Source: Methylomonas koyamae
Lineage (GTDB): Bacteria > Pseudomonadota > Gammaproteobacteria > Methylococcales > Methylomonadaceae
Reading direction: 5' to 3'
Length of the DNA: 39,304 nt
NCBI RefSeq assembly: GCF_001644025.1
Contig: NZ_LUUK01000004.1
Span: forward strand, 1 to 39,304
This document shows, one piece after another, positions 7,081-14,859 of the stretch. The notes below the pieces were generated by a model. It made no database searches. It had not been told where the DNA came from and was given only the letters and a program-made list of their open reading frames with translations. How positions within the stretch are numbered: position 1 is the stretch's first letter; every line of letters begins with the position of its first letter. The position numbers were made by a program, and so were the translations under genes.

Positions 7081-9294
7081 ATGGCTAAGTCCAATGAAAA
7101 AATGCAATTGCAGGTCAATTTCGAAAAGGCGCCGTGCCAGGAAATCCCGCTGGTCGGCTTCCTGTTCTCGCGGGGCGGACGCTTGCTGGAAAAGGTACCG
7201 GTCCAAAAAGGCCAGCTCGAACTCAAAACGCCCGACAAGAATCCTCGCGAATTGCGGCTGTTGATCGCCCCGGCGGCGGACGGTCGCATCGACGCGGTGA
7301 CCACGCTGGCGGCCTTGGAAAAATTCAAGCCCTACGAGGCGAGTCTGGTTGCCAATCCGCGCGGCGGTTGGCTGGCGCTGACGATTCCCGACTTCGTCGC
7401 GTCGTTCTGGCGCTTGCGCATGTGCCGGATACGCGGCCGGGTCATTAAACAATTCAACATCGGCGACCTGACTCAGGATCGCGGTATCTGCAACGCGCGG
7501 GTACACGTTTGCGAAGTGGACAGAGTTCGCTGGTGGATAGACCGGATTCCGGACTGGGTGATTTTGAAAATTCCGGAAATCATCGTCGAACCGCAGTGGC
7601 CTATCCCGGTGCCGGAACCCGGTCCGGACTGGAGCGCGGTCGCCTTGAATCCGCAGCCCTTGCCGCCGGCGGAAAAGCCCGCATTCGGCGCGGTATCGGA
7701 ACTGCGCCGCGACTGGTCCAGCCGCATCACCTTGGCGCAATCGGAGCGTTTGGCGGCCGTCTTGGACAGTAATGTCAGCCAGCGGCTGTTGTCGGGCAAT
7801 GCACAGGCAATCCGCGGCGTGCTGGTCGAGCAGTTTCCGGTCTTCCACCCTTATTTTTGCGGCATCCCCTGGTTGTGGCCGTATTTTTACCGTTGCGACG
7901 AAATTGCGCTGACCTACACCGACCTTAACGGCGGCTTCGAAACCCAATACTGGTATTGGGACGACGGCGATCAACCGGATATCTATTTGTGGGTGGAATA
8001 TCTGATCGACGGCGTTTGGACTACGGTCTATAAACCGGCAATTCCGTGCCATACCTACTGGAATTACGCCTGCGGCAGCTCGCTGACGGTGCGGATCACC
8101 GACCCGCGCGTGCGTTGGGAATGCAATGACGTGGTCGACGGCGACATCGTCTGGATCAAAACCATTGGCAGCAGCGCCAGCGTGGTACATATCCAACAAA
8201 CCGATCTGAATGTGCCGGTACAGGGCAAAAACTTCAATCGGATCGGCTTGAGCGACGTGTCGGTGTGGGCCAGTCCGAATCCGGTCGGCGAGTTCCGGCG
8301 GCCGTTCGGCGGCGGATTGAGTTTTGTCGTGCAGTTCGGTAGCGGCTTGCCGAGCAACGGCATGTATTACTACCGCTGGAACTATCGCAAATTGCGCAAC
8401 GCCGATCTGTCGCCGGCCGCGCCGATGTTGCCGGCATCGCTGCACGGCGGTCAGGCGCTTTACAAATCCTATACCTACGAATTCTTCGATGCCGCGCTGC
8501 ATAAACACATCGGTGTCAATAGCTTCAAATTGGGGCCGGTGACGAAAAACGGCCATGACGATTTGTTCGTGATTCCGCCGGCCTATCCCAGCGCGGCGCC
8601 GGTCAGCGCGCCGGAATTGAATCCGCTGTGGGATCAGAACACCGTCACGGTCAGCTTCGATTCGGCCAAATTTGCCGACGGTTTGTACGAATTCACGTTG
8701 GAATTGTTCGACGTTAACGGCAACAAGCTGACCGCGATCCCTCGCCATTTATTCCAAGTGCCGGACTATGCGAGTTTCGCGCCGTCGCTGGATGCGCTCG
8801 ACGCCTATGTTCAACTCAGCGCGCCGGGCAGCGCGTCCGCTTATCGGATGAACGCGCGGATCGACAATCAACGTTGCGAGGCGCAAATTTACCAAATCAA
8901 GGTCAACGGCAGCGAAGTGGCCAGCAATTGCTGCGGTTTCGTGCCGTATCCGCCGAACGCCAACATCGAAGTGGCGTTCCGGGCCTACCATCCGCACAAC
9001 TTCGCGACCTTCGATTTCGTCGTGCAGAAAGGGACTTGCGACGATCCGGTGCAATCGGCGTTAACCCACGCCGCCGGCCTGGTGATCGGCGATGTCGGCG
9101 TTTACGGCCGAGACGCCAGCAGCATTTACCGTCATGGTTTCACGCCGGCGCAATTGTTGGGAATCTGTAGCACGGAAGGCAAGGCCGCGTTTGCCGAGCA
9201 ACTCGGCGTTTCGGTGTTGACCACCGACGGCAGTTATCGGCTGTACCCGCTGGATGCCTCGGCGCTGGCGGCGTTCGCACTGGAGCCGGTGTAA
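7081..9294 (+). CDS. Large uncharacterised beta-rich protein with ALNPQPLPP motif
   Basis: Not recognised as a named family. The start at ATG 7081 is supported by CGAGGG (7068-7073), 7 bases upstream, giving 737 residues. There is no signal peptide, membrane helix or lipobox. By eye it is modular: residues ~1-115 form a beta-rich module; CRIRGRV...GICNARVHVCEVDR at ~118-150 resembles transthyretin/carboxypeptidase-regulatory-like strands; a Trp/Pro-rich linker carries ALNPQPLPP at 188-196, a short motif I recall from other uncharacterised bacterial proteins; the middle is aromatic-rich (YWYWDDGDQPDIYLWVEYL); the C-terminal half consists of beta-sandwich-like repeats. Paired cysteines (for example NCCGF) are unusual for a cytoplasmic protein. 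It stands alone, between msbA and a convergent cupin gene. Its export route and role are unknown. Confidence 0.75.
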   Translation: MAKSNEKMQLQVNFEKAPCQEIPLVGFLFSRGGRLLEKVPVQKGQLELKTPDKNPRELRLLIAPAADGRIDAVTTLAALEKFKPYEASLVANPRGGWLALTIPDFVASFWRLRMCRIRGRVIKQFNIGDLTQDRGICNARVHVCEVDRVRWWIDRIPDWVILKIPEIIVEPQWPIPVPEPGPDWSAVALNPQPLPPAEKPAFGAVSELRRDWSSRITLAQSERLAAVLDSNVSQRLLSGNAQAIRGVLVEQFPVFHPYFCGIPWLWPYFYRCDEIALTYTDLNGGFETQYWYWDDGDQPDIYLWVEYLIDGVWTTVYKPAIPCHTYWNYACGSSLTVRITDPRVRWECNDVVDGDIVWIKTIGSSASVVHIQQTDLNVPVQGKNFNRIGLSDVSVWASPNPVGEFRRPFGGGLSFVVQFGSGLPSNGMYYYRWNYRKLRNADLSPAAPMLPASLHGGQALYKSYTYEFFDAALHKHIGVNSFKLGPVTKNGHDDLFVIPPAYPSAAPVSAPELNPLWDQNTVTVSFDSAKFADGLYEFTLELFDVNGNKLTAIPRHLFQVPDYASFAPSLDALDAYVQLSAPGSASAYRMNARIDNQRCEAQIYQIKVNGSEVASNCCGFVPYPPNANIEVAFRAYHPHNFATFDFVVQKGTCDDPVQSALTHAAGLVIGDVGVYGRDASSIYRHGFTPAQLLGICSTEGKAAFAEQLGVSVLTTDGSYRLYPLDASALAAFALEPV

Positions 9295-9353
9295 GCGCTT
9301 AACCGGGGCGAGTTCGTCGAATCACGCTCGGACAAAGCGATGCCGGACGACGC

Positions 9354-10193
9354 TTAGCCGATGTTTTGCCGTTCGCGCGGCGCGCCGCGCACGTAGAGCA
9401 GCGCGCCGGACTCGGATTCGGCGTTGCCGTGCCGGCTGCCGGCCGGCGCCATCTGATAGTCGCCCGGCAGCAGCAAAATGTCGCCCAAATACAGGTCGCC
9501 GGATAGCAGGATGCACTCTTCATCGATCGGATGAGCATGACCGCTAATGCGGCTGCCGGGGGCGAAGCGGTAGTAACTGGATTCCAGTTCGCCGTCGCGA
9601 TAAAGCACCCATTGTTCTATGCCGGGCGCAAGCTCGCGCCAGTCCGCCGCCGAATTCAGGTAACAGCTTTGCGAGCGGTCCGCGCCGGGCAGCAGGCCGC
9701 CCAAGACTTCCCGGATCACGCCGGGCGTATCGCCGAGCGAGGTGCCGCGCAGAAAGGCTAGCGCTCCGGTTTCGGAATGGATGGCGCCGTGCCGGCTACC
9801 GGCCGGCGACACGTGGTAGTCGAATGGGCCCAGTCGCAAGTCGTCCATCGTCAATTCGCCGCGCAGCACGATGCCTTCCTCCAGCCAGTTATGGCGGTGC
9901 GGCATCAGCGAGGCTCCCGCCGCGAGGTCGATCAACACCGAGCCGCCTCGAGGCCCGTCCCACAGGGTTTTGTAACGCACGCCGGATTTCAAATCCCGCC
10001 AGACGCCGTGGCGGGTGCGTACCGTTAACAAGCCGGCGTGACTCGCCAGACTGTCGGCGACCTTGCCCAACAAACCTTGACGCATCGCGGCGCGGCGGGG
10101 CGCGGCGACCGGCAGCGGCGTCAGCGCGTCCAGCAGTTGCGCGGCAATCGGCTCGGCGGCGTCGGTGGGCTTGCGGGGTGGGTTGTCGGTCAT
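9354..10193 (-). CDS. Double-cupin ChrR-like protein, probable anti-sigma factor
   Basis: A 279-residue protein with two tandem ChrR-type cupins. Cupin 1 has motif ligands His99, His101, Glu105 and His135; cupin 2 has His219, His221, Glu225 and His255, each in the G-x5-HxH-x3-E-x6-G and P-x-G-x2-H arrangement, so both probably bind a metal. The two halves share SPAGSRHG/APAGSRHG and GALxxxRG and look like an internal duplication. In Rhodobacter ChrR, an N-terminal zinc-binding anti-sigma domain holds sigma-E and the cupin is needed for release under singlet oxygen. Here the ~60-residue N-terminus lacks the His/Cys zinc ligands. Its start ATG overlaps the sigma factor's stop (ATGA), indicating coupled translation and a functional pair. 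Whether it inhibits or assists the sigma factor is inference. Confidence 0.8.
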   Translation of the reverse strand: MTDNPPRKPTDAAEPIAAQLLDALTPLPVAAPRRAAMRQGLLGKVADSLASHAGLLTVRTRHGVWRDLKSGVRYKTLWDGPRGGSVLIDLAAGASLMPHRHNWLEEGIVLRGELTMDDLRLGPFDYHVSPAGSRHGAIHSETGALAFLRGTSLGDTPGVIREVLGGLLPGADRSQSCYLNSAADWRELAPGIEQWVLYRDGELESSYYRFAPGSRISGHAHPIDEECILLSGDLYLGDILLLPGDYQMAPAGSRHGNAESESGALLYVRGAPRERQNIG

Positions 10194-10804
10194 TCGCGAT
10201 AATCCTCGCCTAGGTTGATCGATAGAGACTGTTGCATGCCGAGCAAGGCTCGACGGATGTGCGACTTGACCGTGCCCAACGGCAAACCGCTGCACTGCGC
10301 GATTTCCTCGTGGCTCAGCCCGCGCAGAAATGCCAGCGACACCAATTGTCGGGGCATCGGGTCCAGGGCGGCGAGCGCGGCATGCACGCGATGGCCTTGT
10401 TGGGTGGCGGCCAACACGTCGATCGGTGCTTGCCCGCCTGGCCCTTCGATCGCCGCCCATGCTTCCGGTTCCAAGTCGGTCAGGTCCGAGTCGCATTGGC
10501 GCAGCAAGTCCAAGGCCCGACTGCGCGCGATGGTCAGGACCCAGGCCTTGACCGTGCCGCGTTCCGAATCGAAGCGCGGCGCTTGCCGCCAGACTTGCCA
10601 GAAGGTGTCTTGCACCACTTCCTCCGCACTGGTCGGCTGTTTCAGAATACGCAAGGCCACACCGTAAACCTGCTCGACCATCGCGTCGTACAAGATTCCC
10701 AGCGCCGCCTGATCTTGATCGACGATGCCGGCCAACGCTTGCCGCAACGCGGTATCGGCGGCCATGTTGGCATCGAGGTCGGGAATCGGGTGGGTTTCGA
10801 TCAT
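10190..10804 (-). CDS. ECF sigma factor, RpoE/ECF11-like
   Basis: A group IV sigma-70 protein of 204 residues from ATG 10804. Region 2 is at ~35-100 (LYDAMVEQVYGVALRIL, then EEVVQDTFWQVWR and the -10 recognition stretch GTVKAWVLTIARSRALDLLR); region 4 is at ~140-195 with ALDPMPRQLVSLAFLRGLSHEEIAQ and the recognition helix GTVKSHIRRAL. It is the class that pairs with ChrR-type cupin anti-sigma factors. An ATG at 10840 would add 12 residues (His/Asp-rich, unlike the family). I prefer 10804 because the predicted promoter's -10 (10834-10829) lies downstream of 10840, so a transcript from it would not contain that codon. It is coupled to the cupin gene and divergent from the PEP-CTERM/DUF4331 genes. 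Confidence 0.88.
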   Translation of the reverse strand: MIETHPIPDLDANMAADTALRQALAGIVDQDQAALGILYDAMVEQVYGVALRILKQPTSAEEVVQDTFWQVWRQAPRFDSERGTVKAWVLTIARSRALDLLRQCDSDLTDLEPEAWAAIEGPGGQAPIDVLAATQQGHRVHAALAALDPMPRQLVSLAFLRGLSHEEIAQCSGLPLGTVKSHIRRALLGMQQSLSINLGEDYRE

Positions 10805-10828
10805 GTCGCCGTCGTGGTGGTTATAAGT

Positions 10829-10859
10829 GCTATACGCCATTCGTCCGAGTTTGGATGCA
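10829..10859 (-). promoter_or_regulatory. Predicted ECF-sigma promoter of the sigma/cupin operon
   Basis: On the minus strand TGCATCC (10859-10853), an 18-base spacer and TATAGC (10834-10829). The same layout occurs on the plus strand before the divergent PEP-CTERM gene. It resembles the TGATCC-N18-TA type of promoter used by Rhodobacter sigma-E, which belongs with ChrR-type partners. Predicted transcription start is near 10822, about 18 bases before ATG 10804. Confidence 0.55.
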
Positions 10860-11003
10860 GCGGGGCCAAGTTGGCTTGGTTGGTTCAGCCGACTTCATTG
10901 CAACAATTTTTATCGCGGCGGTAGCAAATGCCTCCGGATTTCGGCGCTTTTGTCTCCCGTACGGCCGTAAGCCGGGCGCTATCCAAAAATTTATCACCGC
11001 TGT

Positions 11004-11034
11004 TGCATCCAAATCAGCGGAGTCCCCGTAGTAG
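11004..11034 (+). promoter_or_regulatory. Predicted ECF-sigma promoter of the PEP-CTERM/DUF4331 unit
   Basis: TGCATCC at 11004-11010, an 18-base spacer and TAGTAG at 11029-11034; TGCATCCAAA is identical to the divergent element on the other strand. Transcription would start near 11041, leaving a leader of about 78 bases before ATG 11119. The rest of the 10860-11118 gap holds no gene that I can support. Confidence 0.55.
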
Positions 11035-11118
11035 TCATTGCAGGCCAGGCACCGATGCGCGTTAGCGCGGTTGGTCGCCGAAGAGGCTTGCATTTTGACC
11101 CATGACGAGGACATTCCT

Positions 11119-11787
11119 ATGAAAACACAACTCTACGCGGCGATCCTGAGCGGCTGCCTGATCGGCGGGCCGGCCGGGGCCGCCGATTTCGATTTTGCCG
11201 GCAATTTCAGCCGGGACAACTCGGTGGTGCGCTTCGATTTCAGCATCGCCAATCCCGGCAACGTGACGCTGTTTACGTCATCGTGGCTGAAGGGCGGTTT
11301 CGATCCGATTTTGACGCTTTGGGACGCCGGCGGTCAACTGCTGGCCGAACAGGACGACGGCAACGGCGGCGGAGTCGCGTTCTCGAACGGCGTGCCGCTG
11401 AGCTACGGCGAATTCGACAGCTATCTGACGGCCAATTTGGTGGCCGGCGATTACATCGCCACGTTGACGCAATACGACAACTTCGCGGTTTCCAGCGCGC
11501 TGGCCGACGGATTTTTACGCGATGCCGATCCCTGGTTCACCCAGGTGTTCGGATGCGGTAACGCTCAGTTCTGCGAGGGTTCGCTAGTCGATGGCAACGG
11601 CGATTTGGTCGATGCCAATCGCACGTCGGCCTGGGACTTTCATATCGTCGGCGTCAATGCCGCGCAAGCCGCGACGGTTCCCGAGCCGCCGACAGCGATG
11701 CTGTTGCTGGCGTCGGCGATGTTTTTTGGCTTGGGCCGCTGGGCGCAACCGCGTAACCGGGGCGGCATGACCTCGGCCATTGTTTAA
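11119..11787 (+). CDS. PEP-CTERM sorted secreted protein, DVUA0089-like domain
   Basis: A 222-residue exported protein. ATG 11119 is preceded by GAGGA (11107-11111) at 7 bases; the longer upstream frame is not needed. A signal peptide occupies residues 1-21 (cleavage around GPAGAA). The body matches the DVUA0089-type domain seen by pattern: DFDFAGNFSRDNSVVRFDF, SSWLKGGFDPILTLWDAGG, QDDGN and a DSYLTANLVAGDYIATLTQYDN strand. The C-terminus has the sorting signal VPEP at 187-190, then a hydrophobic helix (MLLLASAMFFGLG) and a basic tail, as processed by exosortase systems. It is therefore expected at the cell surface or in the extracellular matrix. Two cysteines in GCGNAQFCEG could form a disulfide. 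It is followed after 18 bases by the DUF4331 gene. Confidence 0.82.
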   Translation: MKTQLYAAILSGCLIGGPAGAADFDFAGNFSRDNSVVRFDFSIANPGNVTLFTSSWLKGGFDPILTLWDAGGQLLAEQDDGNGGGVAFSNGVPLSYGEFDSYLTANLVAGDYIATLTQYDNFAVSSALADGFLRDADPWFTQVFGCGNAQFCEGSLVDGNGDLVDANRTSAWDFHIVGVNAAQAATVPEPPTAMLLLASAMFFGLGRWAQPRNRGGMTSAIV

Positions 11788-11805
11788 ACGTTTGGGAGCA
11801 TGACC

Positions 11806-13428
11806 ATGAAATCGATAAATCGCTATAGCCTAAGTCTGATCGCCGCGTTGCTCGCCTGCGGCGCATCGTCCGCGCAAGCCGCCAACCACCGCGAAGCGCC
11901 GTTGACCGCGCTGGATACCAAGGCCGACATCACCGACTGGTTTGCGTTCGTCAGTTACGACGATCCCAGCAAGGTTACGATGATTTTGAATGTCGATCCC
12001 TTGCTGGAACCCAGCAACGGCCCGAATTATTTTCCGTTCGATCCGGAAATCCTCTACGAAATGAAAGTGGACAACGATTTCGACGCCGACGAAGACCTAA
12101 CCTTGCAATTCCGTTTTAAAACCGAATCCCGCTTGCCGGGCGTGTTTACCGGCTTCGTCGGCATCGGCGACGGTCTGAACACACCGTTCAATTCGCCGGC
12201 GCCGCTGCCGGCCGGCACGCCGCTGGTACCGGCGGCGATTACCGCGCTGGACGGCCCCGGTTCGGAAGGCTTGGGTTTGCGGCAGAGCTACACGGTGACG
12301 TTGATCAAGGGCAAGGGTAAAAACCGTCAAGTGCTCGAGTTGAACGGCGGGCAAAAACTCTATGTGGTGCCTTCCAACGTCGGGCCGCGCACGATGCCGG
12401 ATTACCCGGCGCTGGCCAAACAAGGCATTTACGACTTGGCCGGCGGGATTAAAGTGTTTGCCGGCACGGTCGACGATCCGTTTTACATCGATTTGGGCGC
12501 GGCCTTCGATACCTTGAATTTTCGGAGCGGCGCGTCCGGAGTCGGTGTGGCCGGCGTGTTGAGCGACGCGCAAAGCGCCGACGACGCGCGTAACTTCGCG
12601 CCCGACGACGTGGCCGGCTTCAACGTCAATGCCATCGCCATCGAACTGCCGATCGCGATGTTGACCCAGGACGGCAAATTGCACGGCGCCAATGAAGCCC
12701 TGGCGGTCATCGGCACATATGCGACCACGTCAAGGCCGCGCACTAAGGCCTATGCCGAAAAACCCGGCGGCCGGCCCAAATTGGCCAACGCTTATACGCA
12801 AATTCAGCGTATGGGCAATCCGTTGGTCAACGAATTGTTGATCGGTACCGGCGACAAGGACAAGTTCAGCATGAGCGAACCCAAGCAAGACGGCGATTAC
12901 GCCGCCTACGTCGTTGATCCGTTGATCGCGCGGGTCCTTAATGCCGCGACGGCCGGCGTGCTGCCGGTGCCAGTGCCGCCGCGCGTCAATCCGGACCAAC
13001 CGGCGTTCGATTTGGGCCCGTTGGTGTTTTACGCGGCGCCGATTTGTCCGGCCTGCACCAGCGAGCAACGCGGGCCGATCGCCGATTTGCTGCGCTTGAA
13101 CACCGGAATCGGACCGACGACAACCGCCGCGCGTAAACGAATGGGTTTTTTGGCGGGCGATAGCGCGGGCTTTCCGAACGGTCGCCGGGTATCCGACGAT
13201 GTCCTAGACATCACCGCGCAAGCCGCGGTCGGCGTGCTGCGCGCCGGTTTCGGCGCTTTCCCCAACAATCGGGTCGGTGATGGGGTTAACGCCAACGACC
13301 GAAATTATCAGGAGAGTTTTCCCTACGTGGCCTTCGCCAATAGCGGCCGGCAAAGCCGGCACGTCGATCCCGGCGAAGCCGGTTGCGCCGACAGTTTGAC
13401 CTCGGCGGCGGCCAATTGCCCGGAGTAA
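11806..13428 (+). CDS. DUF4331 family secreted protein
   Basis: A 540-residue exported protein. ATG 11806 is chosen over ATG 11800 because GGGAG (11794-11798) is 7 bases from the former and only 1 from the latter. The signal peptide covers residues 1-25 (cleaved after AQA). The mature start ANHREAPLTALDTKADITDWFAF is a DUF4331 hallmark, as are the late LLRLNTGIGPT and the terminal FPNNRVGDGVNANDRNYQESFPYVA-type region. The family has no established function. A CPAC (Cys414-Cys417) and two more C-terminal cysteines occur; I cannot say whether they are usual for the family. It is probably co-transcribed with the PEP-CTERM gene from the ECF-type promoter, so it is a likely target of the adjacent sigma factor. 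A strong hairpin follows. Confidence 0.85.
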   Translation: MKSINRYSLSLIAALLACGASSAQAANHREAPLTALDTKADITDWFAFVSYDDPSKVTMILNVDPLLEPSNGPNYFPFDPEILYEMKVDNDFDADEDLTLQFRFKTESRLPGVFTGFVGIGDGLNTPFNSPAPLPAGTPLVPAAITALDGPGSEGLGLRQSYTVTLIKGKGKNRQVLELNGGQKLYVVPSNVGPRTMPDYPALAKQGIYDLAGGIKVFAGTVDDPFYIDLGAAFDTLNFRSGASGVGVAGVLSDAQSADDARNFAPDDVAGFNVNAIAIELPIAMLTQDGKLHGANEALAVIGTYATTSRPRTKAYAEKPGGRPKLANAYTQIQRMGNPLVNELLIGTGDKDKFSMSEPKQDGDYAAYVVDPLIARVLNAATAGVLPVPVPPRVNPDQPAFDLGPLVFYAAPICPACTSEQRGPIADLLRLNTGIGPTTTAARKRMGFLAGDSAGFPNGRRVSDDVLDITAQAAVGVLRAGFGAFPNNRVGDGVNANDRNYQESFPYVAFANSGRQSRHVDPGEAGCADSLTSAAANCPE

Positions 13429-13431
13429 TAG

Positions 13432-13498
13432 TCGTTGGTCGGTGGGGCGCCGAAGCTTGGCGCCCCATGATGCTAACCAACGATCATGAATCGTTTTT
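13432..13498 (+). terminator. Compound hairpin with T-run after the DUF4331 gene
   Basis: Nested inverted repeats: TCGTTGGT (13432-13439) pairs with ACCAACGA (13476-13483), and inside it GGGGCGCC (13444-13451) pairs with GGCGCCCC (13459-13466). Five T follow at 13494-13498. It begins 4 bases after the stop codon, and is probably the transcription end of the PEP-CTERM/DUF4331 unit, which would separate it from the TPR/HupE genes. Confidence 0.65.
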
Positions 13499-13503
13499 GG
13501 AAG

Positions 13504-13591
13504 CGAAATAAGGCGTTGGCTGAGCGGAGTCGAAATAAGGCGTCGGCTGAGCGGAGTCGAAGCCAGCGATTTCGCTTTGACTCCGCTCAGC
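13504..13591. repeat. Tandem 27-bp repeat plus inverted copy (REP-like element)
   Basis: Two head-to-tail 27-base units (13504-13530 and 13531-13557) differ at one base. The end of the second unit, GCTGAGCGGAGTC (13546-13558), is repeated in exact inverted form at 13579-13591; AGCGATTTCGCT inside the spacer forms a further small stem. The tract sits in the 270-base gap between the DUF4331 and TPR genes. GAGCGGAGTC-type sequences look like a dispersed intergenic repeat, but only this locus can be seen here. Confidence 0.75.
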
Positions 13592-13698
13592 GAACGGCAT
13601 AGCTGGCATTGAGGTATTCATCCCCCGCTCCGTCGGGAGAGGCCGTTTTTACTTCGCGCTGAATAGCTACCGAATTTGAAACCTAACAGGAGCTATCG

Positions 13699-14859
13699 AT
13701 GAGATATGTACTATTGACGGCGCTGCTGGTGTTCGGACCGGCAGCGCTAGGCCAAGCCTTCGTCCCGGCGGACGACGATCGAGTTTTGGACGTGTTGCCG
13801 GAGCGTGGCGGCGATTTGCAACTTCGCGCGTTGCGCGAACAACTGCGGGCGACGCCGGACGACCGGGCGCTGGCTTTGCAGTTAGTGGAGCGTTACATCG
13901 CGTTGGGACGGGCGGAGGCCGATCCGCGTTATTTCGGCCGCGCCGAGGCGGTGTTGGTACCGTTGGTCCGCTCGAATCCGTCGGCCGAGATGCTGACCTT
14001 GCGCGCCGTGCTGGCCCAGAATCGCCACGATTTTTCGGCGGCTCTGGCCGATTTGCGGCGAGCGCTGGCTTTAAGACCCAGGCTGATTGGGGCCTGGCTG
14101 ACGCAGGCGGCAATTCATCAGGTGCAGGGACGTTATCCCGAGGCGCTGCAAAGCTGTTTGACCGTCAGCCGCCTGGCGGCCGGTTGGTCCGGGCGGGTGT
14201 GCGTCGAGTCCGTGTTGGCCGACAGCGGCCAGCTCGAACCGGCTTACCGGCGCTTGGCGGCGTTGTTGTCGGTTGCCGGCCCGGAGTCGGCCGACGAAAG
14301 GCAATGGGCCTGGACCGTGCTCGCTGAAATGGCGGAGCGGCTGGGCGATACCGGTGCGGCCGAACGCCACTACCGGCGGGCCTTGGCTATCGGCCGGCTG
14401 AGTGCGTACCCATTGGCCGGTTTTGCCGATTTTTTGCTGGATAGACAGCGCTATGCCGAAGTGCTTGAGTTGTTGACCGGCGAGCAGCGCGCCGACGGCT
14501 TGTTGTTGAGGTTGGCCTTGGCGGAGCGGCAGTTGGGGCATTCCGAAGCCGAAGGGCACCGGCGGACGCTGGCGGCGCGTTTTGCCGACAGTCGTCGCAG
14601 GGGCGATACCAGTCACCAGGGCGATGAAGCCCGGTTTGAATTGCAATTGAATAGCGAACCCGAACAGGCTTTGGCGCTGGCCGCCGCCAATTGGCAAGTG
14701 CAGCGCGAGCCGCGCGATGCTCGTATCTTGCTGGAAGCGGCGATCGCGGCCGGCAAGTTCGACGCCGCTCGCGACGTATTGGCGTTTTTGGCGCGAACCG
14801 GCTTGGAAGACGCGCGCTTGCGGGACTTGGCGGCACGCGTCGCCGGGAGGCTGGCGTGA
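13699..14859 (+). CDS. Exported TPR-repeat protein
   Basis: A 386-residue protein. AGGAG (13688-13692) precedes the ATG by 6 bases. The N-terminus is a signal peptide (LLTALLVFGPAALGQAF, cleavage near residue 18-19), and the rest is alpha-helical with tetratricopeptide-like repeats, for example ALADLRRALALRPRLIGAWL, AEMAERLGDTGAAERHYRRALAI and the two C-terminal helices. The likely location is the periplasm and the likely role is scaffolding or partner binding; no catalytic motif is seen. Its TGA overlaps the GTG start of the HupE/UreJ-like gene, so the two are translationally coupled and probably act together. The residues are unusually rich in Ala, Leu and Arg. It lies downstream of the DUF4331 gene, but a terminator and repeats intervene. 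Confidence 0.8.
   Translation: MRYVLLTALLVFGPAALGQAFVPADDDRVLDVLPERGGDLQLRALREQLRATPDDRALALQLVERYIALGRAEADPRYFGRAEAVLVPLVRSNPSAEMLTLRAVLAQNRHDFSAALADLRRALALRPRLIGAWLTQAAIHQVQGRYPEALQSCLTVSRLAAGWSGRVCVESVLADSGQLEPAYRRLAALLSVAGPESADERQWAWTVLAEMAERLGDTGAAERHYRRALAIGRLSAYPLAGFADFLLDRQRYAEVLELLTGEQRADGLLLRLALAERQLGHSEAEGHRRTLAARFADSRRRGDTSHQGDEARFELQLNSEPEQALALAAANWQVQREPRDARILLEAAIAAGKFDAARDVLAFLARTGLEDARLRDLAARVAGRLA

Noticed and set aside
6973..8748. 591-codon open frame on the minus strand, opposite the 737-residue protein
   Set aside because: It is antisense to a frame with a good ribosome binding site; its product is Arg/Gln/His-rich without family features, as expected from the GC-rich complement of a real gene.
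13504..13557. CRISPR-like repeat
   Set aside because: Only two directly adjacent units without spacers, plus an inverted copy; no cas genes nearby.
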